A stretch of 53,057 nt of DNA from Syntrophaceae bacterium (GCA_013388645.1 JACAEV010000131.1:1-53057); one strand, 5' to 3'; positions 7,759 through 17,048 are shown, numbered from the stretch's first letter. Translations and numbers: made by a program. The notes: a model not told the origin generated them from the letters alone.

Positions 7759-8085
7759 TCATTTCGTTGAAAGCGATGCCGACGGTAACGATATGGATGT
7801 GACAATCTTGAAGGCTTCCTCCTTCGAGAAACCGTGTTTAATAAGGGCTTCATAGAAATTTTTGACGTATTGAGCCATCTTCTCGGCTGAATCGGGTTTA
7901 GAGATAACAGCCAGCTGAGCCTCAATCATTGCCTCCATCATCTTTCCCATCATGGGCGCCATTGCACCAAAAGCAACCTCCATTTGCTGCCGTATTTCCT
8001 CTGGCGAGGGTTGAGGACGCTTTTCTTGTGCATCAACGACGCTGACGAGAACAAAAAACAATGTGAAAACCAGTAGCTTCTTCAT
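7759..8085 (-). CDS. Small exported protein, unknown function (integron cassette gene)
   Basis: MKKLLVFTLFFVLVSVVDAQEK signal peptide; Met-rich helical segment GAMAPMMGKMMEAMIEAQL; RBS AGGAGG; flanked by cassette-end sequences. Confidence 0.78.
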   Translation of the reverse strand: MKKLLVFTLFFVLVSVVDAQEKRPQPSPEEIRQQMEVAFGAMAPMMGKMMEAMIEAQLAVISKPDSAEKMAQYVKNFYEALIKHGFSKEEAFKIVTSISLPSASLSTK

Positions 8086-8117
8086 GGTTCCTCCTTCTCG
8101 ATAAATTGATATTGTTT

Positions 8118-8126
8118 GCCTATAAC
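8118..8126 (-). other. attI-like / first-cassette boundary core
   Basis: GCCTATAAC (plus strand) is the perfect complement of GTTATAGGC at 7745-7753, and lies about 175 bp upstream of the integrase start, as expected for attI plus the 5' end of the first cassette. Confidence 0.65.
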
Positions 8127-8300
8127 GATTAATAGACGAATTCCCGATTTGTTTATAATGAGTCTTTCTTGATTTAATTTCTTACCACTTTTTACCTATG
8201 TCGTCTATAAAATTCTTGATTCTGTTTCGCATTTTACATGTAATAGCACAAAATGCGAATTTCGTATAATATTGCAATTTTGTCAGATTGGGAGTTTTAA

Positions 8301-9357
8301 GTGAAAGAGAGAATATTACCTGAGTTCCAGGACTTTCTCCTTTCCCGTTCTCTTGTTCCTGAAAAGAATGTGTCTTTTTATGCTTATTGGGTAAGTAAAT
8401 TCTTGGCTTTTTCAAACCGAAATGAGGATCTCGGGCCTGATCTGAGGTTTCAAAAGTTCTTAAACCAGTTGAAATCACAAAAGAAGATAGCTGATTGGCA
8501 GATCAGACAGGCAGAGGAGGCGCTCCGACTGTATTTTCATCATTTTCTGGATGGTAAAATCTCAATACTCTCTCCCAACCTCCCACAAAAAAGCTTCCCG
8601 ATCCTTCGGAAATCTTTGTTGAAGTGCGTGAAGCGATACGCATCAAGCATTATTCTTACAGAACGGAACGTTCTTATATGGACTGGGTTGAAAGGTTTTT
8701 TCATTACATCTCTCAGGTAAAAAAGAAAGATCTTCATCTTGCTGGCTTAGACTCAGGCGATGTAAAGGATTTTCTGAGTTACCTGGCATTAACAAAAAGG
8801 GTCTCATCCTCGACCCAAAACCAGGCCTTCAATGCCCTTCTGTTCCTTCTCAGGGATGTGCTGAAGACAGAGCTTGGTGATTTGAGTAAAACAGTCAGGG
8901 CAAAGCGCGGACAAAGATTACCAGTCACTTTGTCTCCAGAGGAAGTTCAGGAGTTATTTCCCCACTTACTAAGGAGTCCATAATTGAGAAGACATAATCT
9001 TCTGAAAATCTCCCCCGCCCCTCTTTTCCAAAGAGGGGTCATTCCTCCCTTTGGCAAAGGGAGGGAAGGAGGGATTTATCTTTGATGTCTACACAATTAT
9101 GGACTGATTAATAAAACGGTTCAGAATGCCGTAAAAGAAGCTGTGAGAAAGGCAGGCATTGTCAAGCATGCATCGGTGCATACTCTCAGGCACAGCTTTG
9201 CCACACATCTTCTAATGGAGTGAATATCAGGGAGATCCAGAATTTACTCGGTCATAAACATCTTGAAACCACAATGGTCTATACCCATGTGTTAAGAGAT
9301 ATGGTGAGCGTTCCAAAAAGCCCCCTTGACAATCTTTACAACAAAAAACCTCTTTGA
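8301..9357 (+). pseudogene. Integron integrase (IntI-type tyrosine recombinase), decayed
   Basis: VREAIRIKHYSYRTERSYMDWVERF...STQNQAFNALLFLLRDVL...VRAKRGQRLPVTLSPEEVQELF // [35 protein letters not shown] ... NIREIQNLLGHKHLETTMVYTHVL...KSPLDNL. Frameshift at the A6 tract near 8585, MITE-like insertion with loss of the central catalytic region at 8975-9105, further frameshift near 9215. Confidence 0.9.
8975..9105. repeat. MITE-like element, family 1, copy 2 (inside the integrase pseudogene)
   Basis: AGTCCATAATTG at 8975-8986 and CAATTATGGACT at 9094-9105; same internal palindromic core as copies 1 and 3. Confidence 0.88.
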
Positions 9358-9492
9358 CTATGATACTTCTTTCCATTTTCAGCGGAATAAGTATTTAAAA
9401 CATCAAAAAAAGGGGGGGCATCATTTCAGAACTCCTTTTGATACTTTTTTTAACTCATGCAAAAACATATGGTGAAGATTTCAAGCAGGCCC

Positions 9493-9795
9493 TTCCCCGA
9501 AGGGTCTTTTCTTTTCCGCAGGACCATTTTTCTCATCCTGAATTAAAACCGAAGGGGGGTACTACTTTGGCTATCTCCAATCCTTTAACAAGGATTTAAA
9601 ATCCTTTGGCTATCAACCTACTTTTTTCAGAACGGTTTTCTTAAGGATCAGGGATTGATCACCCAGAAATTAACACGAGTGACCAATTAAGAGGGAAGTG
9701 TTAAAATAGGAAAAACATATCAGGGAACCCCATCAAGGCAATGGGCTATGTGGAATTAACTGGATATGCCGAGGCTTTTGCAAAGGGTATTTAAG
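9493..9795 (+). pseudogene. Remnant of an AttH/CrtC-like (lipocalin-like hydratase family) gene
   Basis: Frame-broken fragments PRRVFSFPQDHFSHPELKPKGG / YYFGYLQSFNKDLKSFGYQPTFFRTVFL and AMGYVELTGYAEAFAKGI*; matches my memory of AttH-type motifs (DHxxHPxxKTEWWYxTG, FGYQLTFFR, GYVELTGY). Confidence 0.5.
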
Positions 9796-9977
9796 ATGAT
9801 TGACCTTAGCCCATAAATGATGCAATGAGTCTTTTGGGCAAAGCTTAGGAACCAGTTTGGTTTTGGGTTGATAGGTTAAGGTTAAAGAGCCCAGGACGAA
9901 TGACCTTACCCTTTAACGAAACGGGCATCATAGCCCTAACCTTAGATAACGGACTTTTTACCCAAGGGAGAATCAAA

Positions 9978-12047
9978 ATGGATCAACTCTTCAATCCAAA
10001 ATCCGTTGTCGTGATCGGTGTCTCAGAAAATCCTGATAACCTCGCACGGATCATTGCCGAAAACCTTTTTGAATTTCAATTCAATGGCGAAATCTTTTTA
10101 GTCGGAAAAAAGGAAGGCATCCTCTTGGGGAGAAGAATCTGTACTTCCATGGAGGATCTTCGAGAGGGAATCGATGTCGCGGTCATCCTCACGCCTGCTC
10201 AAACCGTCCCCGAGATATTGGAATCTTGCGGGAGAAAAAAAATTCGTTGGGCGATCATCGAGTCAGGAGGGTTCAGCGAATACTCTGAGGAAGGAGCCAA
10301 ATTAGAAAAAGAGGCGCTCCGCACTGCAAAAAAATGGGGAATTCGAATGGTGGGTCCAAATGGAATCGGAATTCTCAATTTTGAAAATGGCTTTGTCGTC
10401 GCTTTTCCCCCTCTCAACCGAAAGGCCGTCCGGAAGGGAAAAGTTTCGCTCCTCGTTCAAAGTGGAGGCGTCTCCCTCACTTACCTCAATCTTCTTTCAA
10501 GCGCCAGCGTGGGCATCTCTAAAATTGTGAGCATGGGGAATAAGTTGGACCTTAACGAAATCGATTACCTCCAATACCTCATCCAGGACCGTCAGACAGA
10601 AATCATCGGCATTTATTTGGAAAGCATCCAAAGAGGAAGAGAATTAATCGAACTCGCTCGATCGACATCCAAACCCATCATCCTTCATAAAGCCAATACC
10701 GGAGAGGCAAGTAGAGAGATTGCAAAGCTTCATACCGCAGCTCTTGCCAACGATGATAGGATTGTCGATACGGCCCTGAAACAGGCAGACATTGTCAGGG
10801 CCAAGGATTTTCGGTCTTTTATCAATGCCGTAAAAGTACTCTCACTTCCTCCCATGAAAGGAAATGATCTGGTCATCCTCTCCCGCTCTGGAGGCATTGC
10901 CATCGTGGCTGCCGATTCAGCCGAACGCTATGGGTTCCGGCTCTCTCCCATGAAGAAGAGCTTTCAAAAACGCATCCACAGCTATTTCAGAGCCAAAGTG
11001 ATCCAACCGACTAACCCTTTGGACTTAGGAGACCTCTTCGACTTCGATCTCTATACCAAGATCCTTGAACAGGTACTCAAAATTAAGACGGTAGATGGAA
11101 TGATCTTCCAACACGCCGCAGTCGGAGAAGAGATGAAACCATCCCGAAAGCTGATCCAAGCGGCCCAGGAACTTTCCTTCCGTTACCAAAAGCCCGTGGC
11201 TTTCTGTTACCTGACGGAAGAAGAGGAATTAGCTTACATCAAGAGGGCTTTTGATTATCCGATCTTCATCGAGCCGGAAGACGCCTTAAGCGCTTTAGCG
11301 ATTTCGAGGGAACACTATCGCAAACGAAAGATTTCAAGGGAAAAACCTCCCACCTATTCGGTTCATCGCGCTCATATCACGCAACTCATTCTGAAAACAC
11401 ACCGAGCAAAAAAGGAGCTTCTTCTCCCAGAGGCTTTTGAAATCCTAAAGGCTTATGGCATCCCTGTAGCAGATTATCAACTTGTTCAAAAAAAAGAAGA
11501 GTTGAAAAAGGCGTTAAATGAAATAAAAGGCCCGGTTGCCCTGAAGGTCATTTCACCAGAGATCTCACACAAGTCAGATGTCGGGGGAGTTGTCCTGAAT
11601 CTGCGTAATTTTTCTGAAGCAGAAAGAGCCTACAGCAAGCTAAATCAATTGACTCAAAGAGGATTTTCAGGAGTGCTTGTCCAAGAGATGATCACGGGCG
11701 GGAAGGAAATCATCTTAGGAGCGAAGCGAGATCCTTCCTTCGGTCCAGTGATTCTCTTTGGACTCGGAGGGATTTATGTGGAGGTATTCAAGGAGAGTTC
11801 GCTTCGGGTGGCTCCAATCAATCGAGCCGAAGCAGAGGAAATGATCTCAGAATTGAAGACTGCAAGCATTCTCAAAGGCATTCGAGGAGAACGGCCTCTG
11901 GATATAGAGGCGTTGGTTGAAAATCTTCTCAAACTTTCCCAGTTGATGATCGATTTCCCTGAGATTGAAGGAATTGATATCAATCCCGTAAAGGTATTGG
12001 AAAAAGGAGCTGTGGCAGTGGATGCCCGTATCTTGTTATCGAGGTAA
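9978..12047 (+). CDS. ADP-forming acyl-CoA/acetyl-CoA synthetase, fused alpha-beta
   Basis: MDQLFNPKSVVVIGVSENPDN CoA-binding domain, GPNGIGILN, SGGIAIVAADSAERYG, C-terminal ATP-grasp GPVALKVISPEISHKSDVGGVVLNL. Likely start is the internal ATG at 9978. Confidence 0.92.
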   Translation: MDQLFNPKSVVVIGVSENPDNLARIIAENLFEFQFNGEIFLVGKKEGILLGRRICTSMEDLREGIDVAVILTPAQTVPEILESCGRKKIRWAIIESGGFSEYSEEGAKLEKEALRTAKKWGIRMVGPNGIGILNFENGFVVAFPPLNRKAVRKGKVSLLVQSGGVSLTYLNLLSSASVGISKIVSMGNKLDLNEIDYLQYLIQDRQTEIIGIYLESIQRGRELIELARSTSKPIILHKANTGEASREIAKLHTAALANDDRIVDTALKQADIVRAKDFRSFINAVKVLSLPPMKGNDLVILSRSGGIAIVAADSAERYGFRLSPMKKSFQKRIHSYFRAKVIQPTNPLDLGDLFDFDLYTKILEQVLKIKTVDGMIFQHAAVGEEMKPSRKLIQAAQELSFRYQKPVAFCYLTEEEELAYIKRAFDYPIFIEPEDALSALAISREHYRKRKISREKPPTYSVHRAHITQLILKTHRAKKELLLPEAFEILKAYGIPVADYQLVQKKEELKKALNEIKGPVALKVISPEISHKSDVGGVVLNLRNFSEAERAYSKLNQLTQRGFSGVLVQEMITGGKEIILGAKRDPSFGPVILFGLGGIYVEVFKESSLRVAPINRAEAEEMISELKTASILKGIRGERPLDIEALVENLLKLSQLMIDFPEIEGIDINPVKVLEKGAVAVDARILLSR

Positions 12048-12375
12048 ATTCTCAAAATCGATTCCCCTCTATAAAGTATCAACGCGATCCAATGAAGACA
12101 TGGTGAAAAGACATCTATTGATCATATGGTGATGGCTTTTTTTAAAAAAGGATGGATATTAAGGACAACGTGATAAAATGTCACAGTAAAATCAAAATTT
12201 GACACAAAATAACACTTCGCTAAGCCCCCCTTTCCATAATATTCATTAATTTCAATATATTATGATTCTTGTTCTTTGGCATGACAATTGCTTTTGTCGT
12301 AGATAAATTCTTTTCATTTTGATATTTATGTTTAAATAATACAATCTATCAAATAACCACTTAGGCCTTTGAGCA

Positions 12376-12708
12376 ATGGAAACCTCCATGGAGTCTCCAG
12401 GGAAATTTCTAAAAAAGGAGAGGGAAATACGGAACATCCCCTTGGAGGAGATTTCTAATTTCACCAAGATTAAGGAGGATTATCTCAAGGCCATCGAAGA
12501 AGATAAATATGAGCTCCTCCCTCACTCATTATATGTAAAAGGATATTTAAAAGGTTATGCCAAATATCTTTCCCTTGATCCAATCCATATCATTCTCCAA
12601 TATGAAAATTATCTAAAAAGCCTCCTGCCTACTGATCCCATCAAGTTGACACAGCCGGTTTCGCCTCCGAAAAAGAGCCCGCGGTCGTGGTTCATTTTCT
12701 CTTTCTAA
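12376..12708 (+). CDS. RodZ-like helix-turn-helix protein (short)
   Basis: GKFLKKEREIRNIPLEEISNFTKIKEDYLKAIEEDKYELLPHSLYVKGYLKGYAKYLSLDP. Confidence 0.8.
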   Translation: METSMESPGKFLKKEREIRNIPLEEISNFTKIKEDYLKAIEEDKYELLPHSLYVKGYLKGYAKYLSLDPIHIILQYENYLKSLLPTDPIKLTQPVSPPKKSPRSWFIFSF

Positions 12709-12779
12709 AAAGGGAACTATTGAAAAATTAAAAGAGGGCCATGGCAGGGTGGGCCCTGCCATGAGTTGGATTAGACTAT

Positions 12780-14048
12780 TTAAGTTTCCAGAAGAATCAG
12801 ATCTGGGTCTTCGAGTCGGGCGACCACCGTGTTGAGAAATCGGGCTCCCTCTCCACCATCGACCACCCGATGGTCAAAAGAGAGGGATAAACTGAGTATC
12901 TTTCTTACCACTAACTTTCCATTTCTCACCACCGGCGTATCTTTAATCTTTCCAACACCCAGGATGGCCACTTCGGGATAGTTGATGATCGGCGTGGCAT
13001 AGATTCCTCCTAATGCCCCGTAGTTAGAGATGGTAAAAGTCCCCCCTTTTAAATCAGCCAAATCGATCGTCCGATTCCTTGCTTTTTCAACCAACTTGGT
13101 TAACTCATCTGCGATCTGGAGGATGGATTTATCTTTTGCATTCTTCACCACAGGGACCATCAATCCCTCAGGGGTATCGGTAGCAACGCCAATATTAAAA
13201 TACTTTTTCAGAATGATCTCTTCATTTTCATCATCCATTGAAGCATTGAGATAAGGATGTTCACTCAAACCTGCGATGACAGCCTTGATGATGAAGGGAA
13301 GGATGGTGAGTTTGATCCCCTTCTTTCCAGCCGCCTTTTTCTCCTTCTCCCTGATCTTCCACAATGCCGTGACATCCGCCTCATCCATGGCCGTTACATG
13401 GGGTGCCGTATATTTTGATTTGACCATTGCCTTGGCAATGGATCGCCGAACACCCCGAAGAGGAATTCGTTCAACATACCCGTAGAGGTCATATTTCTTT
13501 ACTTTGGCTATCTTCTTTTCCGGTTCGACAGGTTTCTCCTTAGCTTCGGCAAATTGGCGGACATCTTTTTCTAATACCCTACCTTCTGCTCCAGTGCCTT
13601 GAACCTGATTGATGTCAACGCCTAATTCTTTTGCGATCGCTCGAACCGCCGGTGTGGCCAGGGCATGTTTACTGACCAGGGGTCTCTTAACAGGTTCAGC
13701 CCCTTCTGCGACAGCAAGAACTTCTTCTGGCGCCTCCTCCAGCTCACCCACTACCCCCACTGATTTAGGCCTTGAAGGTTGAGCGGCCAATTCCTCTCCT
13801 CTCTCTCCAAATACGACAATCACCTGGCCGACTTGAACAATCTCTTTTTCTCTGGCCAGTATTTTAAGAATGACCCCGGTTTTTGGAGAGGGAATTTCCG
13901 CAAGGGCCTTATCGGTTTCCACTTCAACCAGAGGTTGCCCTTCTTTTACTTCGTCTCCCTCTTTGACCAACCAGCGGACGATTTCACCTTCCGTCAATCC
14001 TTCTCCAATATCAGGAAATTTAAATTCGAAAGTCATAAAATCCTCCAC
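12780..14048 (-). CDS. 2-oxoacid dehydrogenase E2 (dihydrolipoamide acyltransferase)
   Basis: Lipoyl motif EVETDKALAEIPSP, peripheral-subunit-binding VRAIAKELGVDINQVQGTGAEGRV, catalytic SLSFDHRVVDGGEGARFL. Confidence 0.95.
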   Translation of the reverse strand: MEDFMTFEFKFPDIGEGLTEGEIVRWLVKEGDEVKEGQPLVEVETDKALAEIPSPKTGVILKILAREKEIVQVGQVIVVFGERGEELAAQPSRPKSVGVVGELEEAPEEVLAVAEGAEPVKRPLVSKHALATPAVRAIAKELGVDINQVQGTGAEGRVLEKDVRQFAEAKEKPVEPEKKIAKVKKYDLYGYVERIPLRGVRRSIAKAMVKSKYTAPHVTAMDEADVTALWKIREKEKKAAGKKGIKLTILPFIIKAVIAGLSEHPYLNASMDDENEEIILKKYFNIGVATDTPEGLMVPVVKNAKDKSILQIADELTKLVEKARNRTIDLADLKGGTFTISNYGALGGIYATPIINYPEVAILGVGKIKDTPVVRNGKLVVRKILSLSLSFDHRVVDGGEGARFLNTVVARLEDPDLILLET

Positions 14049-14187
14049 AAAAGTCTCATCGGAAAATTGGAATGTTGGAATGTTAGAACAATGGGGAGAA
14101 GAAACAATGATACAAAAATCGGATAAAAATTGATCTTTTTGAATTTTAGATCCATCACTCCATTATTCCAGTGTTCCCTCTTTCTAT

Positions 14188-15165
14188 TTAAAAACTTATT
14201 ACTTTCTTGATTGCCATGATAATCCGCTTAGAATTAGGAAGATAATAGTGCTCAGATTTTGCAAGGGGGACGGGGATATCAAACCCAGTCACCCTTTCAA
14301 TGGGTGCTTGAAGAGAAAGAAGGGCTTTCTCGTTAATGAGAGCAATGATTTCAGCACCTAAACCGCAGGTCTTCGGTGCTTCGTGAACAATGACCCCTCT
14401 CCCTGTTTTTCGAATCGAAGTGACAATGGCCTCGACATCCATCGGTGAGATGGTCCTCAAATCAATGACCTCCGCCTCGATTTTATCTCCCCTCAACTGC
14501 TCTGCGGCATTCAATACCTCACGGACCATTGCCCCCCAAGCGATGATGGTGACATCCTTGCCCTCCTGAACCAATCTGGCCTTTCCAAGAGGAATGGTGT
14601 AATCCCCTTCGGGAACCTCTTCCCGGATCGCACGATAGATACGTTTGGGTTCCAAAAAGAGAACAGGATCGTGCCCCCTAATGGAAGAAAGAAGAAGGCC
14701 CTTGGCTTCATAAGGAGTGGAAGGAGTGACAACTTTGATTCCTGGAGTATGAGCTAAGATTGCCTCGGGACTTTCGGAGTGATGTTCCGGGGCATGGATG
14801 CCACCTCCATAAGGAACCCTGATGACCAATGGACAGATAAATCTTCCTCTCGATCGGTTTCTCATCCGGCCGATGTGGTTGGTGATCTGATCCAGACAGG
14901 GATAAAGAAAGCCATCAAATTGAATTTCGGCAACGGGAAGAAGTCCATAGAGGGCCATTCCCAAGGCTGTCCCAACGATCCCTGACTCAGCCAAAGGAGT
15001 ATCGATGACTCGATCCGCACCAAATTTTTCTTGTAGGCCGTCGGTGACACGAAAGACGCCCCCTTCTCTTCCAACATCTTCTCCCAAGACAACCACCCGG
15101 TTGTCTCTTTCCATTTCCTCTCGAAGAGCAAGATTGATTGCTTCCACCATATTGAGTTTAGCCAT
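14188..15165 (-). CDS. Pyruvate/2-oxoacid dehydrogenase E1 beta subunit
   Basis: NMVEAINLALREEMERDNRVVVLGEDVGREGGVFRVTDGL...DTPLAESGIVGTALGMALYGL...EIQFDGFLYP. Confidence 0.95.
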   Translation of the reverse strand: MAKLNMVEAINLALREEMERDNRVVVLGEDVGREGGVFRVTDGLQEKFGADRVIDTPLAESGIVGTALGMALYGLLPVAEIQFDGFLYPCLDQITNHIGRMRNRSRGRFICPLVIRVPYGGGIHAPEHHSESPEAILAHTPGIKVVTPSTPYEAKGLLLSSIRGHDPVLFLEPKRIYRAIREEVPEGDYTIPLGKARLVQEGKDVTIIAWGAMVREVLNAAEQLRGDKIEAEVIDLRTISPMDVEAIVTSIRKTGRGVIVHEAPKTCGLGAEIIALINEKALLSLQAPIERVTGFDIPVPLAKSEHYYLPNSKRIIMAIKKVISF

Positions 15166-15300
15166 AACCAGATCCTTCTTTCGCGAGAAAATTTTATGAC
15201 CATGTCCCTGCCTATCGTAGACAGGAGAAACAAAGATTTTAAATCCTAAACTCGAACCCCTAAACTCTAATCAAGCTCAAATGTCCGAAACACAAATCTT

Positions 15301-15427
15301 CAATTGAAAAGACATATCGTTCTGAAAATCTCCCCTTATCCCTCTTTGCCAAAGAGGGGTAATTCCTCCCTTTACAAAAGGGAGGGAAGGAGGGATTTGA
15401 TCTTCAATGTCCATACAATTATGGACT
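15301..15427. repeat. MITE-like element, family 1, copy 3 (left terminus truncated/diverged), between E1 alpha and E1 beta genes
   Basis: CAATTGAAAAGACAT...same core...CAATTATGGACT at 15416-15427. Confidence 0.82.
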
Positions 15428-15437
15428 GATTAATAAT

Positions 15438-16511
15438 TTATAAGGTGGTCTTCAAATACGCCAGCTGTTCTTTTAAGGATGATGTCATCTCCGCATAAAC
15501 ATATTTAAAAATCTCTTCCACCCCTGGCGCGGGAACGGCTTCAGCGTCTTTGACCACCTGGTCGATATCTTTTTGTGCCTCCTCAGTGAATCGCTGTTCC
15601 ACCTCTTCGCTCCAAAGATCTTTTTCTTTGAGATAAAGCCTCAATCGGATCATGGGGTCGAGTGGTTTCCAAGGCTCTATCTCCTCATCCTTCCGATACT
15701 TGGTTGGATCATCTGCTGTGGTGTGAGGCCCGAATCGAAAGGTGACTCCTTCAATCAGTGTGGGACCGCCTCCGGACCGTGCCTTTTCAACTGCCTCCTT
15801 TGTTGCAACCAAGACAGCAAAGAGATCATTGCCGTCTATCTGAATTCCATCAAATCCGTAGGCCATTGCCTTCTGTGCAATGGTCTTCGAGGCAGTCTGA
15901 ATAGACCTCGGAACAGAGATGGCATATTGATTATTCTGGCAGAAGAAAATAGTCGGGGTTTTGAAGACCCCTGCAAAATTCATCGCCTCATGAAAGTCGC
16001 CTTTCGAGGTCGCCCCATCCCCGAAGTAGGCAATCGTAACAATCGCATCGCCTTTGAGCCTCGCAGCCCAACCCAGCCCTACCGCATGGAGCGGATGAGT
16101 CCCCACAGGAATCGAAACGGGTAAAACATTAACATCCTCTGAAGCCCGGCTTCCTTCCTCGTTCCCCATCCAGTAAAGAAAGATGGTTTTGAGAGGAATC
16201 CCCATCATCAGAGTTGCTCCTAATTCTCTAAAGGCAGGGAAAACCCAGTCTCCCTTTTGAAGTACCGCTGCACTCCCTACCTGGCAGGCTTCCTGACCCC
16301 AGATGGGCGCATATGTCCCCATCCTCCCCTGTCGTTGAAGTATCAATGCCCTCTGATCTGCCAGCCGAATGAAAAGCATCTTCTGATAAAGATGAAAAAT
16401 CTCTTGGTCGCTGATTGGAGGTTTTGAATCGGGTTGAAGCGTCCCATCAGGTTTAAGAATCTGAAACGTCTTCCCCTTTAGTGGATGATAATCCTCGAAT
16501 AAACCCATCAA
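15438..16511 (-). CDS. Pyruvate/2-oxoacid dehydrogenase E1 alpha subunit
   Basis: ThDP motif YFGDGATSKGDFHEAMNFAGVFKTPTIFFCQNNQYAISVP; RFGPHTTADDPTKYR. Confidence 0.95.
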   Translation of the reverse strand: MMGLFEDYHPLKGKTFQILKPDGTLQPDSKPPISDQEIFHLYQKMLFIRLADQRALILQRQGRMGTYAPIWGQEACQVGSAAVLQKGDWVFPAFRELGATLMMGIPLKTIFLYWMGNEEGSRASEDVNVLPVSIPVGTHPLHAVGLGWAARLKGDAIVTIAYFGDGATSKGDFHEAMNFAGVFKTPTIFFCQNNQYAISVPRSIQTASKTIAQKAMAYGFDGIQIDGNDLFAVLVATKEAVEKARSGGGPTLIEGVTFRFGPHTTADDPTKYRKDEEIEPWKPLDPMIRLRLYLKEKDLWSEEVEQRFTEEAQKDIDQVVKDAEAVPAPGVEEIFKYVYAEMTSSLKEQLAYLKTTL

Positions 16512-16627
16512 CTTCTCCTTCTCAATAGAATGAGATAATATTGAAATGTTGGAACCCTGGGCAAAAAGAGAATAGAATAGTCTTATTTCTATTCACCCAA
16601 TATTCCATTATTCCATTTTTGATGATC

Positions 16628-16745
16628 TCGTAAAAAGTCTGAAAAGGCCATTTTCTATCATTCCTGCGCATGCAGGAATCCAGTATTTTCATGTAGTTAG
16701 AATTCCCTGGATTCCCGTTTTCACGGGAATGACGACTTTTTACGA
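16628..16745. repeat. Third inverted-repeat element type with TCGTAAAAAGTC termini
   Basis: TCGTAAAAAGTC (16628-16639) and GACTTTTTACGA (16734-16745); inner ATTCCTGCGCATGCAGGAAT and ATTCCCGTTTTCACGGGAAT palindromes. Confidence 0.85.
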
Positions 16746-16772
16746 TTCCATCATTTTTCCAATATTCCTATT

Positions 16773-17048
16773 TTATTGTTCCAACGCCCATTTCTTCAAT
16801 CTCTCATAATCTGCTGAGCCGCAAATCCATTTCCCTGTCTTCTTATTGAAGAAAAAAGGAACGCCACCACAATAGCCTTTGTCAAACTCTCTCATCATTC
16901 TGGCATTGGCTTCATTATGCCACACCTCGAGTTGCTCGATCTTAACCCCTGCTTCATCCTCTAACCTCTCCACGAGAGGGATCATTTTGTGGCAGTGCGG
17001 TCATTCTGCTCCGGTAAATTCCAAAAGATAAAATTCTTCTGTCGTCAT
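16773..17048 (-). CDS. Probable thioredoxin-like selenoprotein with UxxC motif (in-frame TGA = Sec)
   Basis: Translation with TGA (plus-strand 17001-17003) as U: MTTEEFYLLEFTGAE-U-PHC-HKMIPLVERLEDEAGVKIEQLEVWHNEANARMMREFDKGYCGGVPFFFNKKTGKWICGSADYERLKKWALEQ. SD AAAGGAGGAGGAAG before the ATG. The track only shows the part downstream of the TGA. Confidence 0.8.
16965..16979 (-). promoter_or_regulatory. Candidate bacterial SECIS hairpin
   Basis: RNA-sense CCUCUC-GUG-GAGAGG, apical loop at nt 28-30 after the UGA; G-containing small apical loop on a perfect 6-bp stem. Confidence 0.65.
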
